A DNA stretch of 5,975 nt from Helicobacteraceae bacterium. Lineage in GTDB: Bacteria; Campylobacterota; Campylobacteria; Campylobacterales; Sulfurimonadaceae. Shown piece after piece: positions 1 to 5,269 of the stretch (its first letter is position 1; every line of letters starts with the position of its first letter). Below the pieces are notes generated by a model. It searched no databases and was not told the DNA's origin. It saw only the letters and a program-made list of their open reading frames with translations. Location: contig JALWKG010000098.1 of the NCBI GenBank assembly GCA_027081565.1, positions 1 to 5,975 on the forward strand, in the 5' to 3' direction. A program made the position numbers and the translations under genes.

Positions 1-1
1 T

Positions 2-271
2 TTTCGCTCTTTGGCCAAAAATGACCTGATCTTTGAGATCAATATTTATGACTTCTCTCAGGTGATTCATGATGATGGCACCTCTACCGTACATATGGCT
101 GTGAAGCTAAGAGTTGTTGAGCAGTATAATCGTAATATCATAGCCACCAAGTTGTTTGAAAAGTCTATTAATGACCTTGAAGGTAATGTCCAAGGGGCAA
201 TGAAAGGCTATAACAAGTTACTAAATGACTGTTTGACAGAGACTCTCAAGTGGTTGCAAAAAAACGCGTAA
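2..271 (+). CDS. ABC-type transport auxiliary lipoprotein, C-terminal part (5' end outside window)
   Basis: The reading frame is open from the window edge, so this is the last 89 codons of a longer gene and the true start lies upstream. The visible part runs from a beta-strand-like segment (LIFEINIYDF) through a second one (TVHMAVKLRVVE) and a strand around NIIATKLFEKS to a final helix ending in KWLQKNA. That order matches the C-terminal half of the ABC_trans_aux family (PqiC/YmbA-like lipoproteins): a strand ending in DF, then a strand carrying the substrate-binding fold, then a helix with a tryptophan near the stop. Family members are outer-membrane lipoproteins that work with MlaD/MCE-domain ABC systems in phospholipid transport between the membranes. 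The signal peptide and lipobox would lie outside the window. Assignment rests on recall of the family pattern. A 68-base gap containing a promoter separates it from pepP, so the two are probably separate transcription units. Confidence 0.62.
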   Translation, partial: FRSLAKNDLIFEINIYDFSQVIHDDGTSTVHMAVKLRVVEQYNRNIIATKLFEKSINDLEGNVQGAMKGYNKLLNDCLTETLKWLQKNA

Positions 272-324
272 CCTCCAAGGCTTAACACTTATACACTTAA
301 GTCTCATATGACCAACAGCGCTTT

Positions 325-333
325 TGATATAAT
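325..333 (+). promoter_or_regulatory. Extended -10 promoter of pepP, predicted leaderless start
   Basis: TGaTATAAT is a perfect extended -10, preceded by a short T run (322-325). No -35-like hexamer lies 17 bases upstream (305-310 is CATATG), as is usual for Campylobacterota sigma-70 promoters. Six bases separate the -10 from the A of the ATG at 340, so initiation 7 bases below the -10 falls on or next to the start codon. Confidence 0.72.
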
Positions 334-339
334 GGCGCT

Positions 340-1647
340 ATGAATGAATCCTTATATAAAAAACGCAGAGAGACCCTTCTAGAAAAGATGCAAGAGGGGG
401 TTGCTGTTCTTACTAATGCCAGACTACAGACCCGCTCCAATGATACTGAGTACCCCTACCGGCCCAACAGTGACTTTTACTATTTAACCGGTTTTAAAGA
501 AGACAATAGTATTTTGGTCTTGATCAAAACAGCAGATGAGACTAAGTGTCTCCTTTTTGTCCAAAAAAAAGTTCCTGAGATGGAGTTGTGGACCGGTAAA
601 CGTCTGGGTGTTGATGCTGCAAAAGAGCGTTTTAAAGTAGATGAGGTCTTTATCAGTGAGGATTTTGAAAAAGAGATGAAAGTGCTTATGGCAGAGCAAC
701 ATCTTCTTTACTATGACCTTTTTAGTGATGATGTACTTTATAAACAGCTTAGAGCTTTAGCAAAAGAGATGCTGCATACCCGAACAGTCATAGTCTCCCC
801 ACGCTCTTTTAGTGATATTACCAAGTTGACTCAGGAGATGCGCCTGATCAAAAGCAGAGAAGAGATAGTACAGATCAAAAAAGCTTTGGCCATTACCCAA
901 AAGGCACACCATCACGCTATGAAGGTCTGTAAACCTGAGCTTGATGAGTTTGTACTGCAAGCGGAGTATGAGTACATCTTTAAAAAAGAGGGTGCATACA
1001 GTGATGCTTATACCACGATCATCGCTGGGGGCAATAACGCTAATACTTTGCACTATATCAATAACGATGCCAAACTCAAAGCAGGCGACTTAGTCTTAGT
1101 GGATGCTGGATGTGAGTACGGTTTTTATGCAAGTGACATTACAAGAACCTACCCAGTGAGCGGAACCTTTACTCAAGCGCAAAAAGAGCTTTATGAGATG
1201 GTTTTGGATGTTCAACTCAAGATCATAAAAGCTATTAAGCCTAAGGGCTCTAAAAAGGCGTTGCAAGCATTGTCTGAACGGCTGCTTACAGAGGGTATGG
1301 TGAAACTTGGTATTTTAGAAGGTCATGTCAAAACACTCATGGATGAAAAATCCCACAAAAAGTACTACCCCCACGGCATCGGCCACTGGATGGGCATAGA
1401 TGTGCATGACCCATGCCCCTATAGTGATGACAATGGTGATGAGATCCTGTTTGCAGAAGGAATGGTCTTGACTATAGAACCGGGGATATATCTGCCGGAA
1501 GAGGATGAGGCGCTACCTGAAAAGTATCGAGGTATCGGCATACGTATCGAAGATGACATCTTGGTAACCAAAGAGGGGTGTGAAAATCTTTCTGGTTCGA
1601 TTGTGAAGAGTGTTGCAGAAATAGAGGCTATCTGTAAAAATAAATAA
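340..1647 (+). CDS. pepP: Xaa-Pro aminopeptidase (aminopeptidase P), M24B family
   Basis: This cytoplasmic dimetal peptidase removes an N-terminal residue that precedes proline. At 435 residues it is close to E. coli PepP and aligns with it end to end from memory. The N-terminal domain (about 1-170) contains the family signature EYPYRPNSDFYYLTGF (37-52). The pita-bread catalytic domain (about 175-430) has all five metal ligands: D255 in LVLVDAG, D266 in ASDITRT, H349 in HGIGHW, E380 in TIEPG and E404 in IRIEDD. The conserved histidines H238, H345 and H356 are also present, so the enzyme should be active. The ATG at 340 gives the N terminus MNESLYKKRRETLLEKM, which lines up with the E. coli start. 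No Shine-Dalgarno sequence precedes it and the promoter -10 ends only six bases upstream, so the mRNA is probably leaderless. It looks like a single-gene transcript, and no convincing terminator is visible after it. Confidence 0.95.
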   Translation: MNESLYKKRRETLLEKMQEGVAVLTNARLQTRSNDTEYPYRPNSDFYYLTGFKEDNSILVLIKTADETKCLLFVQKKVPEMELWTGKRLGVDAAKERFKVDEVFISEDFEKEMKVLMAEQHLLYYDLFSDDVLYKQLRALAKEMLHTRTVIVSPRSFSDITKLTQEMRLIKSREEIVQIKKALAITQKAHHHAMKVCKPELDEFVLQAEYEYIFKKEGAYSDAYTTIIAGGNNANTLHYINNDAKLKAGDLVLVDAGCEYGFYASDITRTYPVSGTFTQAQKELYEMVLDVQLKIIKAIKPKGSKKALQALSERLLTEGMVKLGILEGHVKTLMDEKSHKKYYPHGIGHWMGIDVHDPCPYSDDNGDEILFAEGMVLTIEPGIYLPEEDEALPEKYRGIGIRIEDDILVTKEGCENLSGSIVKSVAEIEAICKNK

Positions 1648-1835
1648 TATAGAGGATGTATCAGCCGTATTTGTTTGCCGGCATATAGTTGACTACACAG
1701 TACAAAATTATAGTGAGATTATAAAAGATATTGACAAATATACTGCATTATAAATAATGATTTACTATATTACTGATGATATATTTAATTATAATTTTTG
1801 ACGATAAATAGAATATTTTCTACAGCTAAAAGCGA

Positions 1836-1841
1836 TATACT
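1836..1841 (+). promoter_or_regulatory. Candidate -10 element for the CZB gene
   Basis: TATACT follows an A+T-rich, T-containing stretch (1786-1820) and sits 32 bases ahead of the ATG at 1874. This would give a leader of about 26 bases. A second TATAAT at 1790-1795 is an alternative that would give a longer leader. The 226-base gap between pepP and this gene (1648-1873) is very A+T-rich and otherwise shows nothing convincing. Confidence 0.42.
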
Positions 1842-1873
1842 CCGTTTACATTATAACAAGGATTTATGGAGAG

Positions 1874-2173
1874 ATGAGAAAACGAAGTGAGATTATACAA
1901 AACCTAACTGCAGCGAAGGTAGCTCATACCAAATGGGTTCGAAAAGCAAAACATTTAGTAGAGAGTCTTCCTGTCAAGGAAGATATGATTCCTATAGATT
2001 CTACGGATTGTAAATTTGGTCAATGGTTCTATTCTGAAGGCATTCGATTTAAAATTGATGACTCTTTTTCTTCTATTTTAGGCAAGATCGAAAAAGAGCA
2101 TACTGAGTTACACAATCTGTATTTGAAAATATACAAAATATATTTTGTTGATACAAAAAGAAAAGGATTTTAA
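1874..2173 (+). CDS. Small CZB-domain (chemoreceptor zinc-binding) protein, early stop
   Basis: This 99-residue protein has no signal peptide or membrane segment and is almost entirely a CZB domain. The zinc ligands are visible in the expected order: H18 in KVAHTKW, C46 in the CKFGQW motif (46-51), then H76 and H80 in EHTELH. CZB domains bind zinc tightly. They occur at the C terminus of cytoplasmic chemoreceptors such as H. pylori TlpD and in the diguanylate cyclase DgcZ, where they sense zinc or hypochlorous acid. Stand-alone versions are poorly characterised. Just after the domain, in KRKGF, the frame ends at TTT TAA, and a helical continuation follows one base out of frame (2178-2303). 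Stand-alone CZB proteins of this group, as I recall them, carry such a C-terminal helix, so this gene is probably split by a frameshift. ATG 1874 is the only sensible start. AAGGA (1858-1862) lies 11 bases upstream, a weak spacing. Base composition is more A+T-rich than the neighbouring genes. Confidence 0.85.
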   Translation: MRKRSEIIQNLTAAKVAHTKWVRKAKHLVESLPVKEDMIPIDSTDCKFGQWFYSEGIRFKIDDSFSSILGKIEKEHTELHNLYLKIYKIYFVDTKRKGF

Positions 2174-2177
2174 AAAC

Positions 2178-2303
2178 ATGGAAGAAGCTAAAACACATTT
2201 TAGTTTACTAGAAAAGGTTTCTGAAAACCTTATATCCAATTTAGAACAGTTTGAAAAAGAGTTGTTGAAATTGTCTCATACAGAATTAGATGATATCTTA
2301 TAA
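2178..2303 (+). CDS. Helical C-terminal segment of the CZB protein, +1 frame (fragment or separate small protein)
   Basis: This 41-codon open frame starts at ATG 2178, four bases past the upstream stop, and encodes an amphipathic, probably coiled-coil helix rich in Leu, Glu and Lys (LLEKVSENL, NLEQFEKELLKL). It lies +1 relative to the CZB frame, and that frame is open backwards through the CZB stop. Reading TTT, skipping one T, then AAA AAC ATG would give a 142-residue CZB-plus-helix protein. Alternatively AAAAGGA (2161-2167), ten bases upstream, could serve as a ribosome binding site for reinitiation and yield a separate small protein. Which of these holds, or whether an indel in the TTTTAAAAAA run created the split, cannot be decided from one sequence. 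Confidence 0.5.
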   Translation: MEEAKTHFSLLEKVSENLISNLEQFEKELLKLSHTELDDIL

Positions 2304-2605
2304 TTAAGTACGACTGTAAAGTAAAAACACCTCGATCATAAAAACTGAAATAGCCGTTACAGGCTATGTTTTCGACCGAGTAGCTGATTAAGCCAGATAC
2401 GTTTCTGGTCAGGTTTCAATTTTATAAACTCAGCAAAAATATGTTTGATATAAAGATCAACTTATACCTCTTATAAACATCATTGTGCAAAAGCTCTTGG
2501 ATCTGAATAACTTCATAAGACAGTAAATTCAAAATAAGATCAGACCTGTTAAGATTATCAAGATTTCGTGATTATACTACCAGACTGAAAAGTGCTTAAA
2601 GCCTT
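2304..2605. other. Gene-poor gap between convergent genes, with hairpins and possible decayed coding
   Basis: No supportable gene lies in these 302 bases. The stretch holds a hairpin terminator (2350-2372), a second hairpin with CCAGA/TCTGG arms (2393-2408) closed further out by CTGA/TCAG (2384-2387, 2409-2412), an orphan extended -10 TGaTATAAA (2446-2454, plus strand), a TATAAT on the minus strand (2571-2576) and another terminator-like hairpin at the right edge. On the minus strand two adjoining open stretches, about 2566 to 2422 and about 2455 to 2357, read like protein only if joined by a one-base shift near the A5 run at 2435-2439. They could be a decayed gene. Confidence 0.45.
2350..2372 (+). 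terminator. Hairpin terminator after the CZB gene, possibly bidirectional
   Basis: The arms ATAGCC and GGCTAT pair perfectly around a six-base loop and are followed by GTTTT. An upstream AAAAC (2341-2345) can extend the stem by pairing with GTTTT. It lies 47 bases past the stop at 2303. Read from the minus strand, the same hairpin is followed closely by a T5 run, so it could also stop transcripts coming from the convergent gene. The U tract is short, hence moderate confidence. Confidence 0.5.
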
Positions 2606-2607
2606 TT
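2588..2607 (-). terminator. Hairpin at the stop codon of the minus-strand gene, possible terminator
   Basis: AAAAG-t-GCT pairs with AGC-CTTTT around a three-base loop: eight base pairs with one bulged base. The structure overlaps the TAA of the gene ending at 2606. The only U tract is the 3' arm itself, so this is a weak terminator call. The hairpin could act on either strand. Confidence 0.35.
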
Positions 2608-3040
2608 AGCTGTCGTAACTATAACTCCACCCTGTAGAACCTGCCTTCACCTCTCCAAATCCTTCAGCATCTGCTTCAAAATCGATAATGTGCATGGTGG
2701 TGTTTTCCAACTCTGTTTTGTCTTCATCTTTGAAGAGGTGCATCGGCATGACAGAGTCCAGGTTGGTCTCTGCGAAGGCTACGGCGTCGAGTTTGGAGAA
2801 GACATCAACAAGATTGGTCATCTTGTACTGCTGGACGAACTTTCCTATAATCGCTTCTTGGATGTCGTGAGGGATCTCATCGCTTGTGTTTAAAAAGATA
2901 GTAAAGTGTATAGGTGTACGTGGATTGTCTCTTGTGGTGGGTGCTGCCATGATGATATACTCTACACCATCCAAGTGAGCAGCGATCTCATCTTTGCTCA
3001 AATATTTTTCTGCCTGTAGGGCTTTAATTGTTTTTTGCAT
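2606..3040 (-). CDS. Conserved-looking hypothetical protein, 144 residues, unrecognised
   Basis: I do not recognise the family. The protein has no signal peptide or membrane segment and is acidic, so it is probably cytosolic. It opens with a charged helix (about 1-22, KTIKALQAEKYLSKDEIAAHL). A likely alpha/beta core follows, with strands around VEYIIMAAP (26-34) and IHFTIFLNT (44-52) and a helix around DIQEAIIGKFVQQYKMTNLVDVFSKL (59-84). An acidic stretch (104-128) then leads to an aromatic tail, GWSYSYDS. Codon use resembles the neighbouring operon, there are no internal stops, and the start is well placed behind a promoter, so it is very likely a real gene. The ATG at 3040 is preceded by AAGAGA, a weak Shine-Dalgarno sequence, with a leader of about 14 bases from the predicted TATAAT (3061-3066). 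It is divergent from the yjbR-like gene and convergent with the CZB gene. Confidence 0.8.
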   Translation of the reverse strand: MQKTIKALQAEKYLSKDEIAAHLDGVEYIIMAAPTTRDNPRTPIHFTIFLNTSDEIPHDIQEAIIGKFVQQYKMTNLVDVFSKLDAVAFAETNLDSVMPMHLFKDEDKTELENTTMHIIDFEADAEGFGEVKAGSTGWSYSYDS

Positions 3041-3060
3041 AGTTTCTCTTTTTTTATGGC

Positions 3061-3066
3061 ATTATA
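3061..3066 (-). promoter_or_regulatory. -10 element (TATAAT) of the minus-strand hypothetical gene
   Basis: On the minus strand this reads TTTATAATGCC. It is preceded upstream by a run of eight T residues (the A-run at 3075-3082 on the plus strand), the usual form of a Campylobacterota promoter. Transcription would start near 3054, giving a leader of about 14 bases. Confidence 0.6.
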
Positions 3067-3068
3067 AA
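3063..3068 (+). promoter_or_regulatory. -10 element (TATAAA) of the yjbR-COG3014-ycfL-lpoB operon
   Basis: TATAAA on the plus strand overlaps the minus-strand TATAAT by four bases. It is preceded by a T-rich stretch (TTTCTCTTTTTTTAT, 3043-3057). Predicted initiation near 3075 would leave a leader of about 32 bases containing AGAAGAGA (3093-3100), a purine-rich ribosome binding site six bases before ATG 3107. Confidence 0.5.
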
Positions 3069-3106
3069 CTATTGAAAAAAAATAAGGCTTAGAGAAGAGA
3101 CGTAAC

Positions 3107-3466
3107 ATGACACATGAAGATATAGAGCGTTACTGTTTGGCTAAAAATGGTGCTACAAAAAGCTATCCTTTTGACAAAAAGACGGCTGTTTTTAAAGTTG
3201 GCAATAAGATGTTTGCACTAACAGACGACAGTAGTGATGATGTACGTATCAACCTTAAATGCGATCCTATTTATGCTTTAGAACTACGCTCGATCTATGA
3301 TGAGGTCAAAGCTGGATATCATATGAGTAAAAAACATTGGAATACAGTAACATGTAACCAGAGAGTGGATGATGCATTGGTCTATGAGTGGATCGATGAC
3401 TCTTACGCTTTGATCTTTAGCAGTTTGACAAAAAAGCTTCAAAATGAGATAGATTTAAAAGGATGA
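3107..3466 (+). CDS. MmcQ/YjbR family protein (CyaY-like fold)
   Basis: The 119-residue protein covers the whole MmcQ/YjbR domain (PF04237). Hallmarks are visible in order: an N-terminal helix with the YCL motif (9-11), SYPF (19-22) where the family has a similar aromatic-Pro-Phe turn, FKVGNKMFAL (29-38), INLKCDP (48-54), the strongly conserved GYHMSKKHWNTV (70-81), and the WIDDSY helix (95-100) leading to LTKKLQ. The family has a CyaY-like fold and is often labelled a DNA-binding protein, but its biological role is not established. Here it is the first gene of a lipoprotein operon. Its TGA overlaps the ATG of the next gene by four bases (ATGA), indicating translational coupling. Nothing in its sequence ties it to the envelope, so it may be an operon passenger or a regulator. 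Confidence 0.9.
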   Translation: MTHEDIERYCLAKNGATKSYPFDKKTAVFKVGNKMFALTDDSSDDVRINLKCDPIYALELRSIYDEVKAGYHMSKKHWNTVTCNQRVDDALVYEWIDDSYALIFSSLTKKLQNEIDLKG

Positions 3467-4899
3467 GTGTGTCAGAAAAACAGAGATGGGTTTTACTCTT
3501 GAGCATAGCAAGTGTGATACTTTTTAGTGGATGTGCACCTAAAGAAGTTATGATCGAGGGTGACGCCTTGGTGGCCAAAGGAGAGTACCACGAAGCGGCC
3601 AACCTCTATGAAGAAGAGATCGACACAGGTGACCGTACCCAACGTAACAACCTTCTATGGCAGCTCAACATGGGTCTGAGCTACCGTTTTGACCAAAACA
3701 ATAGTGCAAGCATTAATGCCTTTGACGAAAGTGAATGGTTGATCAAACACTATCAGGAGCAGCTACTCGGTGCCAGTGTAGGGCAGGGTACTTCTAGTGT
3801 ACTGCTCAATGATACAACCCGACCCTATTTTGGAACACAGTATGATGGGGTGATGGCCAACACCTATAAGGCGATCGATTATTTGGCGATGGGAAAACCT
3901 GACAGTGCGCGGGTCGAATTTAACAGAGCCATAGACAGGCAGCGTCGTGCCAAAGCCTTTTATGCAAAAATGATCCAAAAAAACCGTGAAGCCATTGAGC
4001 AAGAGTCTAAAAAAGAGAACAACGGGGTGAACACTGATGACGCGATGCCAGCGGCTGAAAAAGGCCTAAAAGAGAAATATCCAGCTCTTTATAATTTTAA
4101 AGCATACCCTGATTTTATCAATCCCATGGTGAGTTATATAGCAGGGATCTTTGCTTTAAGTCAGGGAGACAACGCTAAGGCCTTTGGTCTCTTAAAAGAG
4201 GCCTATGGGATGAACCAAGACAACCCTTATATCGCACAAGATCTGGCATATGTAGATGGACTTTTAGATGGTCAGCCCCGCAGTTCCAGCCCTGTGGTCT
4301 GGGTGATCATAGAAGATGGTTTGGCACCCATAAAAACTGAGTGGCGTATGGACATACCTATTTGGATATTTTCCAACAACTTAAACTATGTCTCACTTGC
4401 TTTGCCTCGTATCCATAAACGTGAAAGTGCTTTTTCCAGTTACTCTGTGGCTATTGAAGACAGTGTTTATAAGTCAAAAGAGTTAGCAGACATGGATCGG
4501 GTGATCCTGAGTGAGTTTAAAAAAGAGTATCCGGCTATTGTCAGGCGTGCTATTTTTTCTGCAACGACCAAGGCTATCATACAGTACGAGACACAGCGTC
4601 AAGCACAAAACAGTAGCGGTAAAGCAGGTGCATTGATGTTGGCAGCTGCCATCGCTTCGACTGTTTATACTATTGCTTCAACGCAGGCGGATACACGTAC
4701 TTGGAGTACCCTTCCTAAACGCTTCGACCTCATACGCTTAAAACGACCAAAAGATGGAACGTTAGTACTTAAAACATCTACAGGTATGGCACTCCCGGAA
4801 ATTTCGGTACCATTTACACAGTCGACATTAGTTTATGTTAAAATGGCTACAGCAGGTGCAAAACCTTCAATTACTGTTATACCATTAGGGAGAGATTAG
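3463..4899 (+). CDS. COG3014-family lipoprotein with TPR-like repeats
   Basis: This 478-residue predicted lipoprotein has a signal peptide (about 1-23) ending in the lipobox FSGC with C24 as the modified cysteine. Residues +2/+3 are Ala-Pro, so outer-membrane sorting is expected. A TPR-like helical pair lies at about 34-56 (ALVAKGEYHEAANLYEEEI). The conserved block YDGVMANTYKAIDYLAMG...ARVEFNRAIDRQRRA (127-163), typical of COG3014, follows, then a lysine/glutamate-rich helix (164-190) and another TPR-like unit at about 222-265. The C-terminal half has VWVIIEDGLAP (279-289), an Ala-rich hydrophobic stretch (387-406) and the motif ADTRTWSTLP (409-418). Its biochemical role is unknown. Its link to ycfL and lpoB points to peptidoglycan synthase control. 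ATG 3463 overlaps the upstream stop, but AAAAGG (3457-3462) directly abuts it. GTG 3469 (codon 3) has better spacing and may be the true start. Confidence 0.88.
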   Translation: MSVSEKQRWVLLLSIASVILFSGCAPKEVMIEGDALVAKGEYHEAANLYEEEIDTGDRTQRNNLLWQLNMGLSYRFDQNNSASINAFDESEWLIKHYQEQLLGASVGQGTSSVLLNDTTRPYFGTQYDGVMANTYKAIDYLAMGKPDSARVEFNRAIDRQRRAKAFYAKMIQKNREAIEQESKKENNGVNTDDAMPAAEKGLKEKYPALYNFKAYPDFINPMVSYIAGIFALSQGDNAKAFGLLKEAYGMNQDNPYIAQDLAYVDGLLDGQPRSSSPVVWVIIEDGLAPIKTEWRMDIPIWIFSNNLNYVSLALPRIHKRESAFSSYSVAIEDSVYKSKELADMDRVILSEFKKEYPAIVRRAIFSATTKAIIQYETQRQAQNSSGKAGALMLAAAIASTVYTIASTQADTRTWSTLPKRFDLIRLKRPKDGTLVLKTSTGMALPEISVPFTQSTLVYVKMATAGAKPSITVIPLGRD

Positions 4900-4900
4900 T

Positions 4901-5260
4901 ATGAAAAAACTACTGTTAGCAGCTATTATGGCTGTCGTGATAACTGGATGTTCCAGCAACTCCTCTTACGTCAAAGTCGTAGATGACTCGATGAAGGATG
5001 ATATCTCTATAGAGCAGATCAACGAACGTGTCAACAGTGAAAGTGGTCTTAAAGAGCTGCAAGTACTAGGTGAGAATGAGACCAACAAGTATATGAAACT
5101 ACGTTACCGTGTGGTGTGGTTTGACAAAGACGGCTTTGAGCTCAAGTCCATAGGGCAGAACTGGACAGAGTTACCCGTTTATAAAAACGCCAACTTCAGT
5201 ATTCACATCGTAGCACCTAGCAAAGCGGCTGTAGATTACCGTCTCTTCATTAACAAATAA
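4901..5260 (+). CDS. ycfL: YcfL family lipoprotein (DUF1425)
   Basis: The 119-residue lipoprotein has a short signal peptide, MKKLLLAAIMAVV, and the lipobox ITGC with C17. The Ser-Ser at +2/+3 favours the outer membrane. The mature part shows the DUF1425 pattern: an N-terminal helix (about 36-46), then YRVVWFDKDGFEL (69-81), W88, and the closing APSKAAVDYRLFI (105-117), a small beta-rich domain with a conserved tryptophan. E. coli YcfL is encoded directly beside lpoB and has no established activity; the same adjacency here supports a joint role. The start is clear: AGGGAG (4887-4892) lies eight bases before ATG, and only one base separates it from the COG3014 stop, so the two are surely cotranscribed. 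Confidence 0.88.
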   Translation: MKKLLLAAIMAVVITGCSSNSSYVKVVDDSMKDDISIEQINERVNSESGLKELQVLGENETNKYMKLRYRVVWFDKDGFELKSIGQNWTELPVYKNANFSIHIVAPSKAAVDYRLFINK

Positions 5261-5269
5261 AGGAAAAAC

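Noticed and set aside
11..13. TTG at 11 as a true start codon of the first gene
   Set aside because: The frame stays open to the window edge and the protein matches only the C-terminal half of a lipoprotein family, so the real start is upstream.
484..1053. Minus-strand ORFs inside pepP
   Set aside because: They overlap a strongly conserved enzyme gene and have no protein-like features or start signals of their own.
1664..1682. GCCG/CGGC inverted repeat as the pepP terminator
   Set aside because: Only four base pairs, an 11-base loop and no T run.
1731..1758. TTGACA (1731-1736) with AATAAT (1753-1758) as a sigma-70 promoter for the CZB gene
   Set aside because: The -10 is poor, the leader would exceed 100 bases, and TATACT at 1836 fits the lineage's promoter style better; chance matches are common in such A+T-rich DNA.
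2329..2425. Stem-loops after the CZB gene as a tracrRNA or CRISPR-related RNA
   Set aside because: There is no direct-repeat array, no cas gene and no repeat in the window to which an anti-repeat could pair.
2688..2893. Plus-strand ORFs antisense to the 144-residue gene
   Set aside because: They lie opposite a complete frame with its own promoter and have low-quality residue composition.
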